NCBI GenBank assembly: GCA_009692505.1
Contig: SHZC01000022.1
Location: 1 to 39,009, forward strand
Length of the DNA: 39,009 bases
Direction: 5' to 3'
From: Myxococcales bacterium
Lineage (GTDB): Bacteria > Myxococcota_A > Bradymonadia > UBA7976 > UBA1532
Both the position numbers and the translations under genes were made by a program. Below the pieces are notes generated by a model. It had not been told where the DNA came from and did not search any database. It saw only the letters and a program-made list of their open reading frames with translations. This document shows positions 8,601-16,300 of this stretch, piece after piece; the first letter of the stretch is position 1; the number at the start of each line of letters is the position of its first letter.

Positions 8601-10887
8601 GGGCGGGGAAGGGCCGTCGTTCACGGAGCTTGGCCCCGAGCGGTATATCATCATCGAGGAGATGGCCCGGGGCAGCATGGGGCGCGTCGTCCTCGCCTTC
8701 GACCATGTCCTCGAGCGGCAAGTCGCGCTGAAGATCCTTCATGACAAGCACCGCGACGATAAGCTCTCGCGCTATCGGTTCGTGATGGAGGCCCGCATCA
8801 CCGGGCGTCTCCAGCACACGAGCATCATGCCGATTTACGACTTCGGCACCCTGCCCAACGGCGACCGGTTCTTCGCCATGAAGCCCGTGGAGGGCCAGGC
8901 ACTCTCGGACATCCTCAGGCATCGCGCGACCGGGGACGTGCGCGTCCGCACGGACTTCACGCGGGACCGACTGCTCAACGTCTTCCGCCGCATCTGCATG
9001 GGCGTGGCCTTCGCACACGAGAGCGGCGTCGTGCATCGCGACCTCAAGCCGGCCAACGTGCTCATCGGAGAGTACGGGGAGGTGGCGCTCGTCGACTTGG
9101 GGCTCGCCCGACTCCTCAGCCCGGACCCCAGCGATCAGGCCGACGTGATGGAGATTGCTGAGCTCGCGCAGGCCGACGGGCGCGTGACCCGCATCGGCTC
9201 CGTCATCGGCACGCCGTACTATATGTCTCCCGAGCAGGCGATGGGCCTCCAGGATCTCGTGGGGCCACTCAGCGATGTCTATGGGCTCGGCGCGATCCTC
9301 TTTCACATCCTGGCCCTCCGTCCGCCCTACTCCGGCAAGAAGGTCAACGAGGTGCTCGCCAAGGTCCGGCGGGGCAATCCCAGGCCGCCGAGCTCGGTCG
9401 CGCCCGAGGAGGACATCGGTCGGGAGCTCGACGAGATCGTGCTCAAGGCCTTGTCCATGGATCCAGCCCTCAGACAGTCGAGCGCCGTTCAGCTCGCGCA
9501 CGACATCGAGGTCTTCCAGGATGGCGCGCGGGCTCGCGAGATGGAGCGGGTGGTCATCGGCGGGCGGGCGACGCGGGCGGGCGACGCGATGGCTCGATAC
9601 GACGAGGCGTGGCAGACGCTCTCGCGGCATATGCAGCTTCGAAAGCGGTACGAGGCGGAGATTCATATCGATGATGCCGTCAGTCGAAAGGCGCCCCTGT
9701 GGCAAGCACGAGAGCGTGAGTCGCTCCTCATTGAAGAGGTCGAGACGCGGCTCACCGAGGCGGTGCGGCTCGGGCGGCTCGCCCTTTCGCCCGAGCGGCC
9801 CGACGTTCGGGACCGACTCGCCGAGATGCTGATGAACCACGCCCGCCGCGCCGAGGCCGTTCACGACGACGCCGGGGCCGCGTGGTGTGCGCGGTTGCTG
9901 ACTCGGATCGACGAAGATGGGCTCTTCTCCGCGTGGCTGCGTTCGGGTGCTGCGTTGTCGATCCACACCACCCCGCCCGGACTCATGGTGGGTGTCTTTC
10001 GATGTCGCGAGGTCGACCGTCGCCTCGTGCCCGACGACGTGGTGCACCGCGGGCCGGCGCCCGTGGAGCTCGCCGCGCTCCCGATCGGCAGCTATGTGGC
10101 GCTCGTCAACCGCCTGGGCGTCTCTTTGCGCCTGCCCTTCGTCGTCGAGCGGGATAACCCCATCGAGCTTCACCTCACCTGGCCGGGCCCGGCCTTGCTC
10201 CGACCGGGCTTCGCCTTCGTCGCGCAGGGCGAGTTCTTCACCGGCGGCGATCTCGACACCCACGAGCCGCTGCAGTTCAGCTACCTCCCTGACTTCGCCT
10301 TGGCGATCCACCCCGTCACCTGCCTCGAGTACCATGAGTTCTTGGACGATCTGCGTGTCAGGAACTCGCGGGAGAGTGAGGTCCACCAGCCGCGGACCCT
10401 CGAGGGCGGGCCGCTCATCTGGGGTCCCGAGGGCGAGAAGCTCGTCGGCCGATTTTCGCCGCATCGCCCGGTGTCCGGCATCACCCTCGACAACGCCTTG
10501 GCCTACTGCGCTTGGCGTTCTCAGCGCGATGGATGGACGTATCGGCTGCCCGGGACGCTGGAGTGGGAGAAGGCGATGCGGGGCGTGGACGGACGGCGCT
10601 TCCCCTGGGGTCATCGCTTCGACCCGGCGTGGACCCGGGACGACAATCATCAACTCCACGACGTGGGCCACTTCGCCGAGGACGTCAGCCCCTACGGCGT
10701 TTGTGACATGGCCACCGGGGTGATGGAGTGGACGCAGTCATCGGTCTCCCCCGGCTCGGACGTCTTCATCGTTCGGGGACAGAGCGCCGCCGCGCCCCTT
10801 CACAGCGCGCCCGGCACGTCCGTCATGACCCGTCCACGCAAGAGCCGCTCGCCGTTCGTGGGTTTTCGCCTGATGATCGGGGGCTGA
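5602..10887 (+). CDS. Giant Ser/Thr protein kinase with tandem (pseudo)kinase-FGE units
   Basis: 1761 residues. TTG at 5602 or GTG at 5608 can serve as start; GGAGGT at 5592 precedes both. The protein is two copies of one plan: kinase, helical linker, PEGA-like beta segment, formylglycine-generating-enzyme (FGE/SUMF1) fold. Kinase 1 (about 190-465) looks inactive. It has no VAIK lysine (RDLVAYLL), the catalytic loop reads HRDLRPAH (H318, D320) without the usual Lys and Asn, and VSGWER replaces DFG. Kinase 2 (about 1013-1290) keeps the Gly-rich loop (ARGSMGRVV), K1044 in VALK, HRDLKPAN (D1147, K1149), DLG at 1165-1167 and a GTPYYMSPEQ activation segment. FGE folds are at about 694-932 and 1537-1760 (LEWEKA; YPWG / FPWG). 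No transmembrane helix is seen. It may be cotranscribed with the E1 gene. The target is unknown. Confidence 0.93.
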   Translation: MSVELDPFLMLVAQALSARAGEPFDELTGERFDERTLWRWAEAGLLSEAEVDALLACRKAAPSAKVIASILGVLAPEAESAPAEDWSWELNSEGDKTLQEPAVQPSASIVPFGQAISAIDSAEVPTTEAARLPRPVKEVELAAAASVGSQAGVARLSTGGWSWDEGPDLSISSSITSATPLSPMSPRASRFQLGEAIGKTHFCDVHAVRDRLLGRDLVAYLLRADAPFNERSFVRAVRLQAGLQHPNVQPVYELSRSPDGRLFFSTARSLPDTLATVLKAVAQDDAGARAQWSTVRLVEVLLDASRAVAFAHQRGVMHRDLRPAHVHLGRLGEVQVSGWERARLRAQPPDFEEDTLLNPVGGGLGYLAPERLKNGLTSCGASADVWGLGALLYAVLTWRPPFAGRSSTDLLNEIASGRLVSPGDRRGGQIESPPLLEDLCKRALEFDPQKRRLAAEEFAAEIENFLEGTRALERQLERATERIEDATKAASLFGAARDKLQHAVSQSVAIRWQSGGLALDPSLAQAARTLVERYAAEVETAFTRADEAWARAIAEAPALDQTRHGLCALYFDALQLTEAGDVRLPAGYLRAGIRQYDPGPFLDALSRAATLEVRSSPTGLQVRLHPLSESEGQLVPESGRHLGRTPVTVPELPPGTYLVVVGADEGSIRVPVFLNRGEQLTVDVPVPAEVPPGMAYVAPGPFIVGEGGDGGLLRESLPLGRCRLPGFFIATTPVTFEEYGEFLNALNRGTPLSAQARAPRRFAGSPPFWRVVLGEYRLPFTDSDGRSFERTMPVVGLTAEDVLAYCSWRGRRDRQPYRLPTELEWEKAARGADGRIYPWGNRAVAAFCHHRLIGEELPALAPVGSVAQDASIYGVMDLAGGVREHTDSHFPGERQVLRGGSWRLPFAECRLSTRTPLTASTPLDAVGFRLAQDAPGEKRSGAWPRFEPMPTLPLPSLSDRDDDESIIDALPSVELTVEGKSLFQLHVGVLPPGVRRREPAGGEGPSFTELGPERYIIIEEMARGSMGRVVLAFDHVLERQVALKILHDKHRDDKLSRYRFVMEARITGRLQHTSIMPIYDFGTLPNGDRFFAMKPVEGQALSDILRHRATGDVRVRTDFTRDRLLNVFRRICMGVAFAHESGVVHRDLKPANVLIGEYGEVALVDLGLARLLSPDPSDQADVMEIAELAQADGRVTRIGSVIGTPYYMSPEQAMGLQDLVGPLSDVYGLGAILFHILALRPPYSGKKVNEVLAKVRRGNPRPPSSVAPEEDIGRELDEIVLKALSMDPALRQSSAVQLAHDIEVFQDGARAREMERVVIGGRATRAGDAMARYDEAWQTLSRHMQLRKRYEAEIHIDDAVSRKAPLWQARERESLLIEEVETRLTEAVRLGRLALSPERPDVRDRLAEMLMNHARRAEAVHDDAGAAWCARLLTRIDEDGLFSAWLRSGAALSIHTTPPGLMVGVFRCREVDRRLVPDDVVHRGPAPVELAALPIGSYVALVNRLGVSLRLPFVVERDNPIELHLTWPGPALLRPGFAFVAQGEFFTGGDLDTHEPLQFSYLPDFALAIHPVTCLEYHEFLDDLRVRNSRESEVHQPRTLEGGPLIWGPEGEKLVGRFSPHRPVSGITLDNALAYCAWRSQRDGWTYRLPGTLEWEKAMRGVDGRRFPWGHRFDPAWTRDDNHQLHDVGHFAEDVSPYGVCDMATGVMEWTQSSVSPGSDVFIVRGQSAAAPLHSAPGTSVMTRPRKSRSPFVGFRLMIGG

Positions 10888-10902
10888 GTCACAGACTCCC
10901 CC
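10879..10902 (+). terminator. Strong hairpin at the end of the kinase gene
   Basis: GAGTC and GACTC (10886-10890 and 10894-10898) pair perfectly around an ACA loop. Outer GGGG and CCCC runs extend the stem after a two-base bulge. It overlaps the stop codon of the giant kinase. No T-run follows, so it may end transcription inefficiently or only protect the 3' end. Confidence 0.4.
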
Positions 10903-10987
10903 TTGCGCCCGCTCGACACGGTGCTCACTGTCTCGCCGCTCCGAAGACCGGAGCGCAAATCACGCGCTCCTGCGCCAAGGAACCCCG

Positions 10988-11497
10988 ATGTACTTCGAGA
11001 TCATCTCCCAGTTCGCGTTCAGCTTGAAGAACCTCGACCGGATCATGGGCAAGGCCGCCGATCACGCTGAAGCCAAGAAGTTCGACGTGAACAACTTCCT
11101 CTCGGCCCGCGTCGCGCCCGATATGTTGCCCTTCAATATGCAGGTCCGCATCGCCTGCGACGCCGCCAAGAGCGCGGCCGCCAGCCTCTCCGGCAAAGAG
11201 GCACCGAAGCACGAGGACAAAGAGACCACCTTCGCCGAGCTGCGGACGCGAATCGGGAAGTGCATCGCTTATCTGGAGTCGTTCACGGCCGAGGATTTCG
11301 CGCAGATGAAAGACGAGCGGACCATCAAGCTCGCCTACCCGCCCGGCAAAGGCCTGACCGCCAAGGATTTCGCCTTGGGCCGCCAGATCCCCAACTTCTT
11401 CTTCCACTACACGACCGCCTATGGCCTCTTGCGGGCGGGTGGCGTGGAGATCGGCAAGGGCGATTTCCTCGGGCCGCTGAACACTCTCGACCTCTGA
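10988..11497 (+). CDS. DUF1993 family protein (DinB-like four-helix fold)
   Basis: 169 residues from ATG at 10988, with AAGGA five bases upstream. The sequence begins MYFEIISQFAFSLKNLDRIM, and the body (AKKFDVNNFLSARVAPDMLPF, split here by its helices; then FFFHYTTAYGLLRAGG near the end) matches the DUF1993 family. That family is predicted to adopt a DinB-like helical bundle and has no established reaction. The C-terminal GDFLG pattern is typical. It stands about 100 bases after the giant kinase gene, on the same strand but beyond a hairpin. Its last 79 bases overlap, tail to tail, the 3' end of the methyltransferase on the other strand. Confidence 0.85.
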   Translation: MYFEIISQFAFSLKNLDRIMGKAADHAEAKKFDVNNFLSARVAPDMLPFNMQVRIACDAAKSAAASLSGKEAPKHEDKETTFAELRTRIGKCIAYLESFTAEDFAQMKDERTIKLAYPPGKGLTAKDFALGRQIPNFFFHYTTAYGLLRAGGVEIGKGDFLGPLNTLDL

Positions 11498-12252
11498 GGT
11501 CGGGCACCGGCGACGAAGAGCGCCGGGTCGTCCCCCGTGGGCGTACCGCGGAAGTCTTCGTAGACCTCGTCTAAGCACCAGCCGCTCTCCAGCAGGAGCG
11601 GTTTCAGCTCTGCGGGTCGCAGATAGTGGTGCCGCACGCTCGATTGCAAGGGCGGGGTCGGCACGTCGCCGAGGCGTTCGAATCGGTAGTTCGCGGTGAT
11701 CACATTGCCGGGGGACTCGACGTTCTGCTCGTAGACATCGAGTCGACCCGCTTCATCCAAGACGGAGATGAGGTAGTCGAAGTCGTCCTCGATGACGGCC
11801 TCTTCGGTGTCGACGTCGAGCACATAGACGTCGAAGAGCAGGCGCGCCTCGTCGGTCGAGACCTCTCGTGCGTGGCGCAGGGCCGCGAGCTTCTCCTCGC
11901 GATTTGCCAAGCAGAACAGCCCATTATAAGGCCAGACGATGCGGTCGAAGGGGCCCTCCGGCAGCGCGAGGGTTACGTCGCCTTGGCAGAGCGTAACCCG
12001 CTTGGCCGTCGCCTTGGGCAACGACAGGCGCTTAACCTCGGCCATCGCGAGTAGCCCAGCGTGAGCCTCGATGCCCGTCACCCGCCGGGCGACCCGAGAG
12101 AGGCTGGGCAGCAAGCGGCCATATCCACAGCCGAGCTCCAGCACGGCCGCGGCCCCTTTGCAGGCCTTCGCATAATAGGCGGTGTCTCCGCGGTGCCCCC
12201 GATGGATGAGGGCGTAGAGTGCCGCCTCCTGGACCTCTTCGGGCGTCGGCAC
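11419..12252 (-). CDS. Class I SAM-dependent methyltransferase
   Basis: About 277 residues from GTG at 12252. A TTG at 12258, which overlaps the stop of the acyltransferase gene, is an alternative; either gives translational coupling. Motif I is clear: AAVLELGCGYGRLLP, followed by the acidic end of strand 2 (VTGIEAH). A motif-II-like stretch is seen at GPFDRIVWPYNGLF. The C-terminal third resembles small-molecule methyltransferases with a beta-sheet cap (NVITANYRFE; HHYLRPAELKPLL). The substrate cannot be assigned. The last 27 or so residues (after LFVAGARP) look poorly conserved and overlap the end of the convergent DUF1993 gene. It forms a two-gene unit with the upstream acyltransferase. 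Confidence 0.88.
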   Translation of the reverse strand: MPTPEEVQEAALYALIHRGHRGDTAYYAKACKGAAAVLELGCGYGRLLPSLSRVARRVTGIEAHAGLLAMAEVKRLSLPKATAKRVTLCQGDVTLALPEGPFDRIVWPYNGLFCLANREEKLAALRHAREVSTDEARLLFDVYVLDVDTEEAVIEDDFDYLISVLDEAGRLDVYEQNVESPGNVITANYRFERLGDVPTPPLQSSVRHHYLRPAELKPLLLESGWCLDEVYEDFRGTPTGDDPALFVAGARPQRSRVFSGPRKSPLPISTPPARKRP

Positions 12253-12254
12253 GT

Positions 12255-13043
12255 TCAAGTCTGTGTCCGGGCGTCCATCGCTTCTTGTAGGCGAGCTTCG
12301 ACGAGCTGCGCGCAGGCCAAAACGTAGGCTTCGTCCAAAGCCGCCTCGGTCCCGGTCCGCTCGAAACGAATGGGCGGCAGGATCTGAAGGGACATCCGGC
12401 AAGGCAGCGGCAGATACGGCAAGGTGGGCCCCAGCGTCAGGCCCCAAGGCACGCTCAATGCGAGCGGAAAAGCCTTCATTCGCAGAAATCGCTCGGCACC
12501 CAAGGCTCGACCAAGACGAGGAAGGTCGTCCAGAACAATGAACGTGCCGTGCGCGCCGTGACTGGCCAGCGGCATGATGGGCACACCCGCGCGCAGGGCC
12601 GTCCGAATATAGCCACGCCGCCCCCCGAACTTGACGAGGTTCCGCTCCCGATAGGGGCGAAGGGCCTCGTGGTCGCCGCCGGGGTAGACCATCACGTTAT
12701 GACCCGCGCGCAGGAGGTCGACGCAGACCGTCGGATCCGCCGCGACGCAGCCGACGCGACGAAGGAAGTCACGGACGAGGGGGAGCTTCAGCGCGAGATC
12801 GTGGGCCAGTCCAAAAGGCAGCGCGTGGAAGCCTCGCGCCCGAAAGAGCGCGGCGGCGAAGATCCAGGTGTCCCCCGTATACGACCCGCCCGAGTGGTTA
12901 CCGACGACCAGGACGGGCTCATCGGGCCAGTGCTCGAAGCCCCCAACCGTGGCGCGATGCCAAGGCACGAGCAGCCCCTCGACTGCAGGCAGGAGCGACT
13001 CGATGAAGGCCCGATCACGGGACGGCGGCTGGAAGGTGTTCAC
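12255..13043 (-). CDS. Lysophospholipid acyltransferase family (PlsC/DGAT2-like) protein
   Basis: 262 residues from GTG at 13043. The acyltransferase block I is VLVVGNHSGG, with H50 as the likely catalytic histidine; the Asp lies at D58, so the spacing differs from the classic HX4D. A later block reads VMVYPGGDHEALRPYRERN, followed by GVPIMPLASHGAHGTFIV. These are family hallmarks of enzymes that move an acyl chain to a lysolipid or another hydroxyl acceptor at the inner membrane. The GTG start overlaps a TGA (13042-13040) of an upstream reading frame, the pattern expected of translational coupling. The downstream methyltransferase begins at the stop codon, suggesting a joint role in making or modifying a lipid. 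That role is inferred. Confidence 0.88.
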   Translation of the reverse strand: MNTFQPPSRDRAFIESLLPAVEGLLVPWHRATVGGFEHWPDEPVLVVGNHSGGSYTGDTWIFAAALFRARGFHALPFGLAHDLALKLPLVRDFLRRVGCVAADPTVCVDLLRAGHNVMVYPGGDHEALRPYRERNLVKFGGRRGYIRTALRAGVPIMPLASHGAHGTFIVLDDLPRLGRALGAERFLRMKAFPLALSVPWGLTLGPTLPYLPLPCRMSLQILPPIRFERTGTEAALDEAYVLACAQLVEARLQEAMDARTQT

Positions 13044-13297
13044 CTAAGGCACGATGCGGACCGGCAAAGGATCACGCAAGCGTAGGGGGCAGGCTCGCTT
13101 GAGCGGCAAGCCCCGAGCGGGGTGCCGGCGTCGACCTCGCGGGCCGTCGCACGCGCGCCGTCGGACCAGCCCACGCCGGACTGACCCGTGAGGATGCGGG
13201 CGGCGAGCGGGCTGACGTCCCAGATGGGGGCGACCTCGCAGGTGCTGCCGATCGCGAAGCCCTGGAGTTGGGCCTTGGCGATCCGCCCGACGACCAG
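13040..13297 (-). CDS. Possible short gene or gene remnant without a standard start codon
   Basis: The stretch 13044-13388 holds no clear gene, but one minus-strand frame is open from a TGA near 13331 to a TGA at 13042-13040. It has GC-rich third positions and a protein-like composition (IAKAQLQGFAIGS; EVAPIWDVSPLAARILTG). Its stop overlaps the GTG of the acyltransferase gene (GTGA), as expected for a real upstream cistron. No ATG, GTG or TTG precedes the coding-like part; a CTG at 13297 is the only near option. An ATG at 13334 lies in a neighbouring frame, so a frameshifted remnant is equally possible. I recognise no family. Confidence 0.3.
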   Translation of the reverse strand: MVVGRIAKAQLQGFAIGSTCEVAPIWDVSPLAARILTGQSGVGWSDGARATAREVDAGTPLGACRSSEPAPYACVILCRSASCLR

Positions 13298-13388
13298 CCG
13301 ACGACAGAACGGCCCAGCGCGTGGCCTGTCTCATCGGAGAGTGCGGCCTATACGCCTCGATCCTAAGACCGGCGTGTCGCGGTTAGGC

Positions 13389-16300
13389 TCAGGGCGTCAG
13401 GGTGTTGTATCGGGCCCAGAAGTACGGATGAAAAAACGGCGGGCTGCCGGCGACGGGGGGCGTCGTGCCGCGTGCCCGGGTGGCGACGAGCGCGTGGAGG
13501 GCTGTGTCGAGGCGTTGCCCGGCGGCGACTGCGGCGGCGAGGGAGGCGATGACCGAGACGTCCTCATCGGCACCGTTTCGCCAGCTCAGCCAGGCGATGT
13601 GGTTGAGCCCGGCGTACCGCAGCGCGGCGGTCAATCGGAGCAGGCCGGTGCCCGTCTCAAGGGCGGGCGCGGGTGCGGAGAGGCGCGTCAGCAGGGCGAA
13701 GTCGGCGTGGGCCGGCAGCCGCCCGAGATCCAAGGGCTCAAGAGGTGCTTGGCCCTTCAAGTGAAGCGCGCCCGTCGCCGTGTCCACGGGGCCGGCGAAG
13801 TGGAAGACCGTCGCGCCCGCGAGCCCTCGGGAGATTGCGTCGAGCTCAACCGCTGTGACCACCGCGGCAGTCCCCCCAGCCGCGGTCACGGCGGCGGTCT
13901 CGCGTCCGATGTCGGCCCCTTCGCAGAGATCGTAAAGCCCATTGACCATCCCATAAGTGACTGGCGGGCAGTCGCCGCCCGGCTTCGGACCGCCGGTCAC
14001 CGCCCAAACCGTCGCTCGAACCTCCGTGCTTCGGGGAGGCGACTCGGAGCCGGGCAGGAGGCCGGAGACGACGTTGAAGCGCGTGGAGAGAAAGACCGGC
14101 GGCGAGCCCGGCTTTCGAGCCGGCGGACCCACAATCAGCGCGCCCCAAGGCAAGCGGAGCAGGGGACCATCGGCGTAGATCTTGAGCGTCTTGTCCTTGA
14201 GCGCGGCGTCCAGCTTCTTGTCGTTGATAAAGGGCAGGAGCGCCTTGGTCGGCGCGAGCAGAGCCTTCCAGTCGCCGACGTTGGGATCACGCGCGAATCG
14301 TTGGGTGGGCCATGGTTTAGGGGGCCGAGACGAGACGTCGATGGCCGCGGTCACGAGGGGCAGGATCACGTCGCGACCTGGGAGGGTGTAGACCCGCGGT
14401 GAGACTTCCCCGTCGATCCAGAGCCAGCCAGTCGAGGCCTGGGCCCCCAGGCGGACGTAGTAGCGGGCCTCCCCGGCGCGGGGCGAGAGCTCGTCGTTTC
14501 TGGGCGGCATCGGCAGGACCCAGTCGGCGTAAGCCGGGAACTCGGCGCGCACCGCCGACCAGGCCGCGTGCAGCGCGAGGAACGCCTGAACCTGCGCGGC
14601 TGTGGCGATGCGGCGATCGGACCCCTCGATCGCCCCGTCTCGTAACGAGAGGCGATGGGCCATCGCGCGCGACTCGGCGGCGCGGACCGCGGCTTCGTTC
14701 GGGGGTCGACGATCAATCATCGTCAGCCCCAAGGCCTCGGGCATGGCCCGGACCTGCTGGGCATAAACGGAGGACGATAGGGCCATTAACTGGTGCGCGG
14801 CGGCCTCCTCCCCCGTCACGCGCGCGGCCGCCGCGAGGAAGGCCTCGGGCAGGCCAGAAATGGCTCGATCGGGGCTGGCCATGGGTCCGGGCATCCGGGC
14901 GTCGAGGGTCACGCCCCGATCTCCCCGGTCAAACCCAGCGTCGGCGAAGCGAGAGACAGCGTCGCGCCAAGAGGCCGCAGCGGCCGCCGAGTGACCCAAG
15001 GCGAGCGCGGCCTCGCCGTCGATGGCCGAGACCCGCCAGAGCAAGACCGGGTCTGCGAGCTCTGCGGCCGAGGCGCGGGCGGGCAAGATGACGTTCAGAG
15101 CCGTTTGCGCTTCACCCTTCTGGAGATGGGCCGCCGCGAGGCAGGTCCGGCCGGCGACCTGATGGCTACGGACGGCCCCCGCGCTCAGGGTGAGCACCGG
15201 TCCGAGCGTGGTGATGGCCTCAGCGGCGCGACCCGAGCGAACGAGCGCGCAGCCCAGATAGACCGCCCTGATGCGAGGGTCGAGCACCGCGTTTGGGATC
15301 GAACCCAAGACGCGGGTGACGGCCTCGGGCGAAGCGGCCTCGACCGCCAACTGAGCGAGGAGTAACGCGGTGTCCACGGAGGGGTTGACCGACATCGCGA
15401 AGTCGAGACGGGCCTTCGCCGCGTCCTTAAGCCCACCGGCGTCGAGCGCCAAGGCGGCGAGGCGATGCAGCGCGGCGCGCTCGACCACGAAGCGGCCCGG
15501 GTCTCCGGTGTCGAGGAGCAGCTTCAGCCCGTCATTGGCGTTGGCGAAGGCGGCTGCGGGTTCACCGCGGCGCAGTCGAGTCCGCGCGCGGCTCTCGTAA
15601 GCTCGGGCCCTCAGCGAGGGCTCGCCGGCCGTCGTGTGCTCGAACGCGCTCTGAAGGAGTTTCACCGCCAAGTCGAGCTCTCCTCTCGACAGTGCCAAGT
15701 CCGTCAGCTCGAGCTCAACGGCCGCGAGACCGTCGTGTCGGGCGAGGGACTCGTAGATGAGACGCGCGGGCTCGAGTGCCTTGGCGGCCTCGATGAAGTG
15801 ACCGAGGCGAGCGTCTAGCCGGGCCGACGCGCGATGAAGCTCGGCTATGGCCACGGCGCGCGACTGGCGCTCGGGCTCCACCTCCAAGGCGGGCTCCGTG
15901 ATGCCGACGATGTCCGGTAGAGCGAGCAAGTCGTAGAGCTTCAGCGCCTCGTCGTAGTTTGAGCGCGCGACGGACAGCATGCCGGCCGCCGCTGACTCGT
16001 CGCCTCCGGAGCGCAGCGCGATGGCGGCCTGAAGCAGGTTGCGAAGATAAGTCGGCGTCCGATCGACGGGGCTCCCGAGCGTTCGCAGCTCGCGGGTGAA
16101 GATCATGAGGTCGTTGAACTGTCGGGCCGCGAGGTGGGAGACGACGAGGCGGTCGCAGACGAGCGCCATCAAGCCGGCGTTGCCGAGCGGTCGAATGAGC
16201 GCGAGCACCTGCTGGCGGATGGCGCGGGCGTCCTCGGCATGGCCCTCACGCGCCGCGGCGTTCGCCGTCCCATTCAGGATGAGCGCGGTATAGACGCTGT

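Noticed and set aside
8311-10671. 786-codon open frame on the minus strand inside the giant kinase
   Set aside because: It is antisense to clear kinase and FGE motifs. Long antisense frames are expected at this GC content, and its product shows no domain.
13188-14402. 404-codon plus-strand frame with a GTG/ATG start
   Set aside because: It is antisense to the CHAT-like domain, with no recognisable motif and an Arg/Gly-rich composition.
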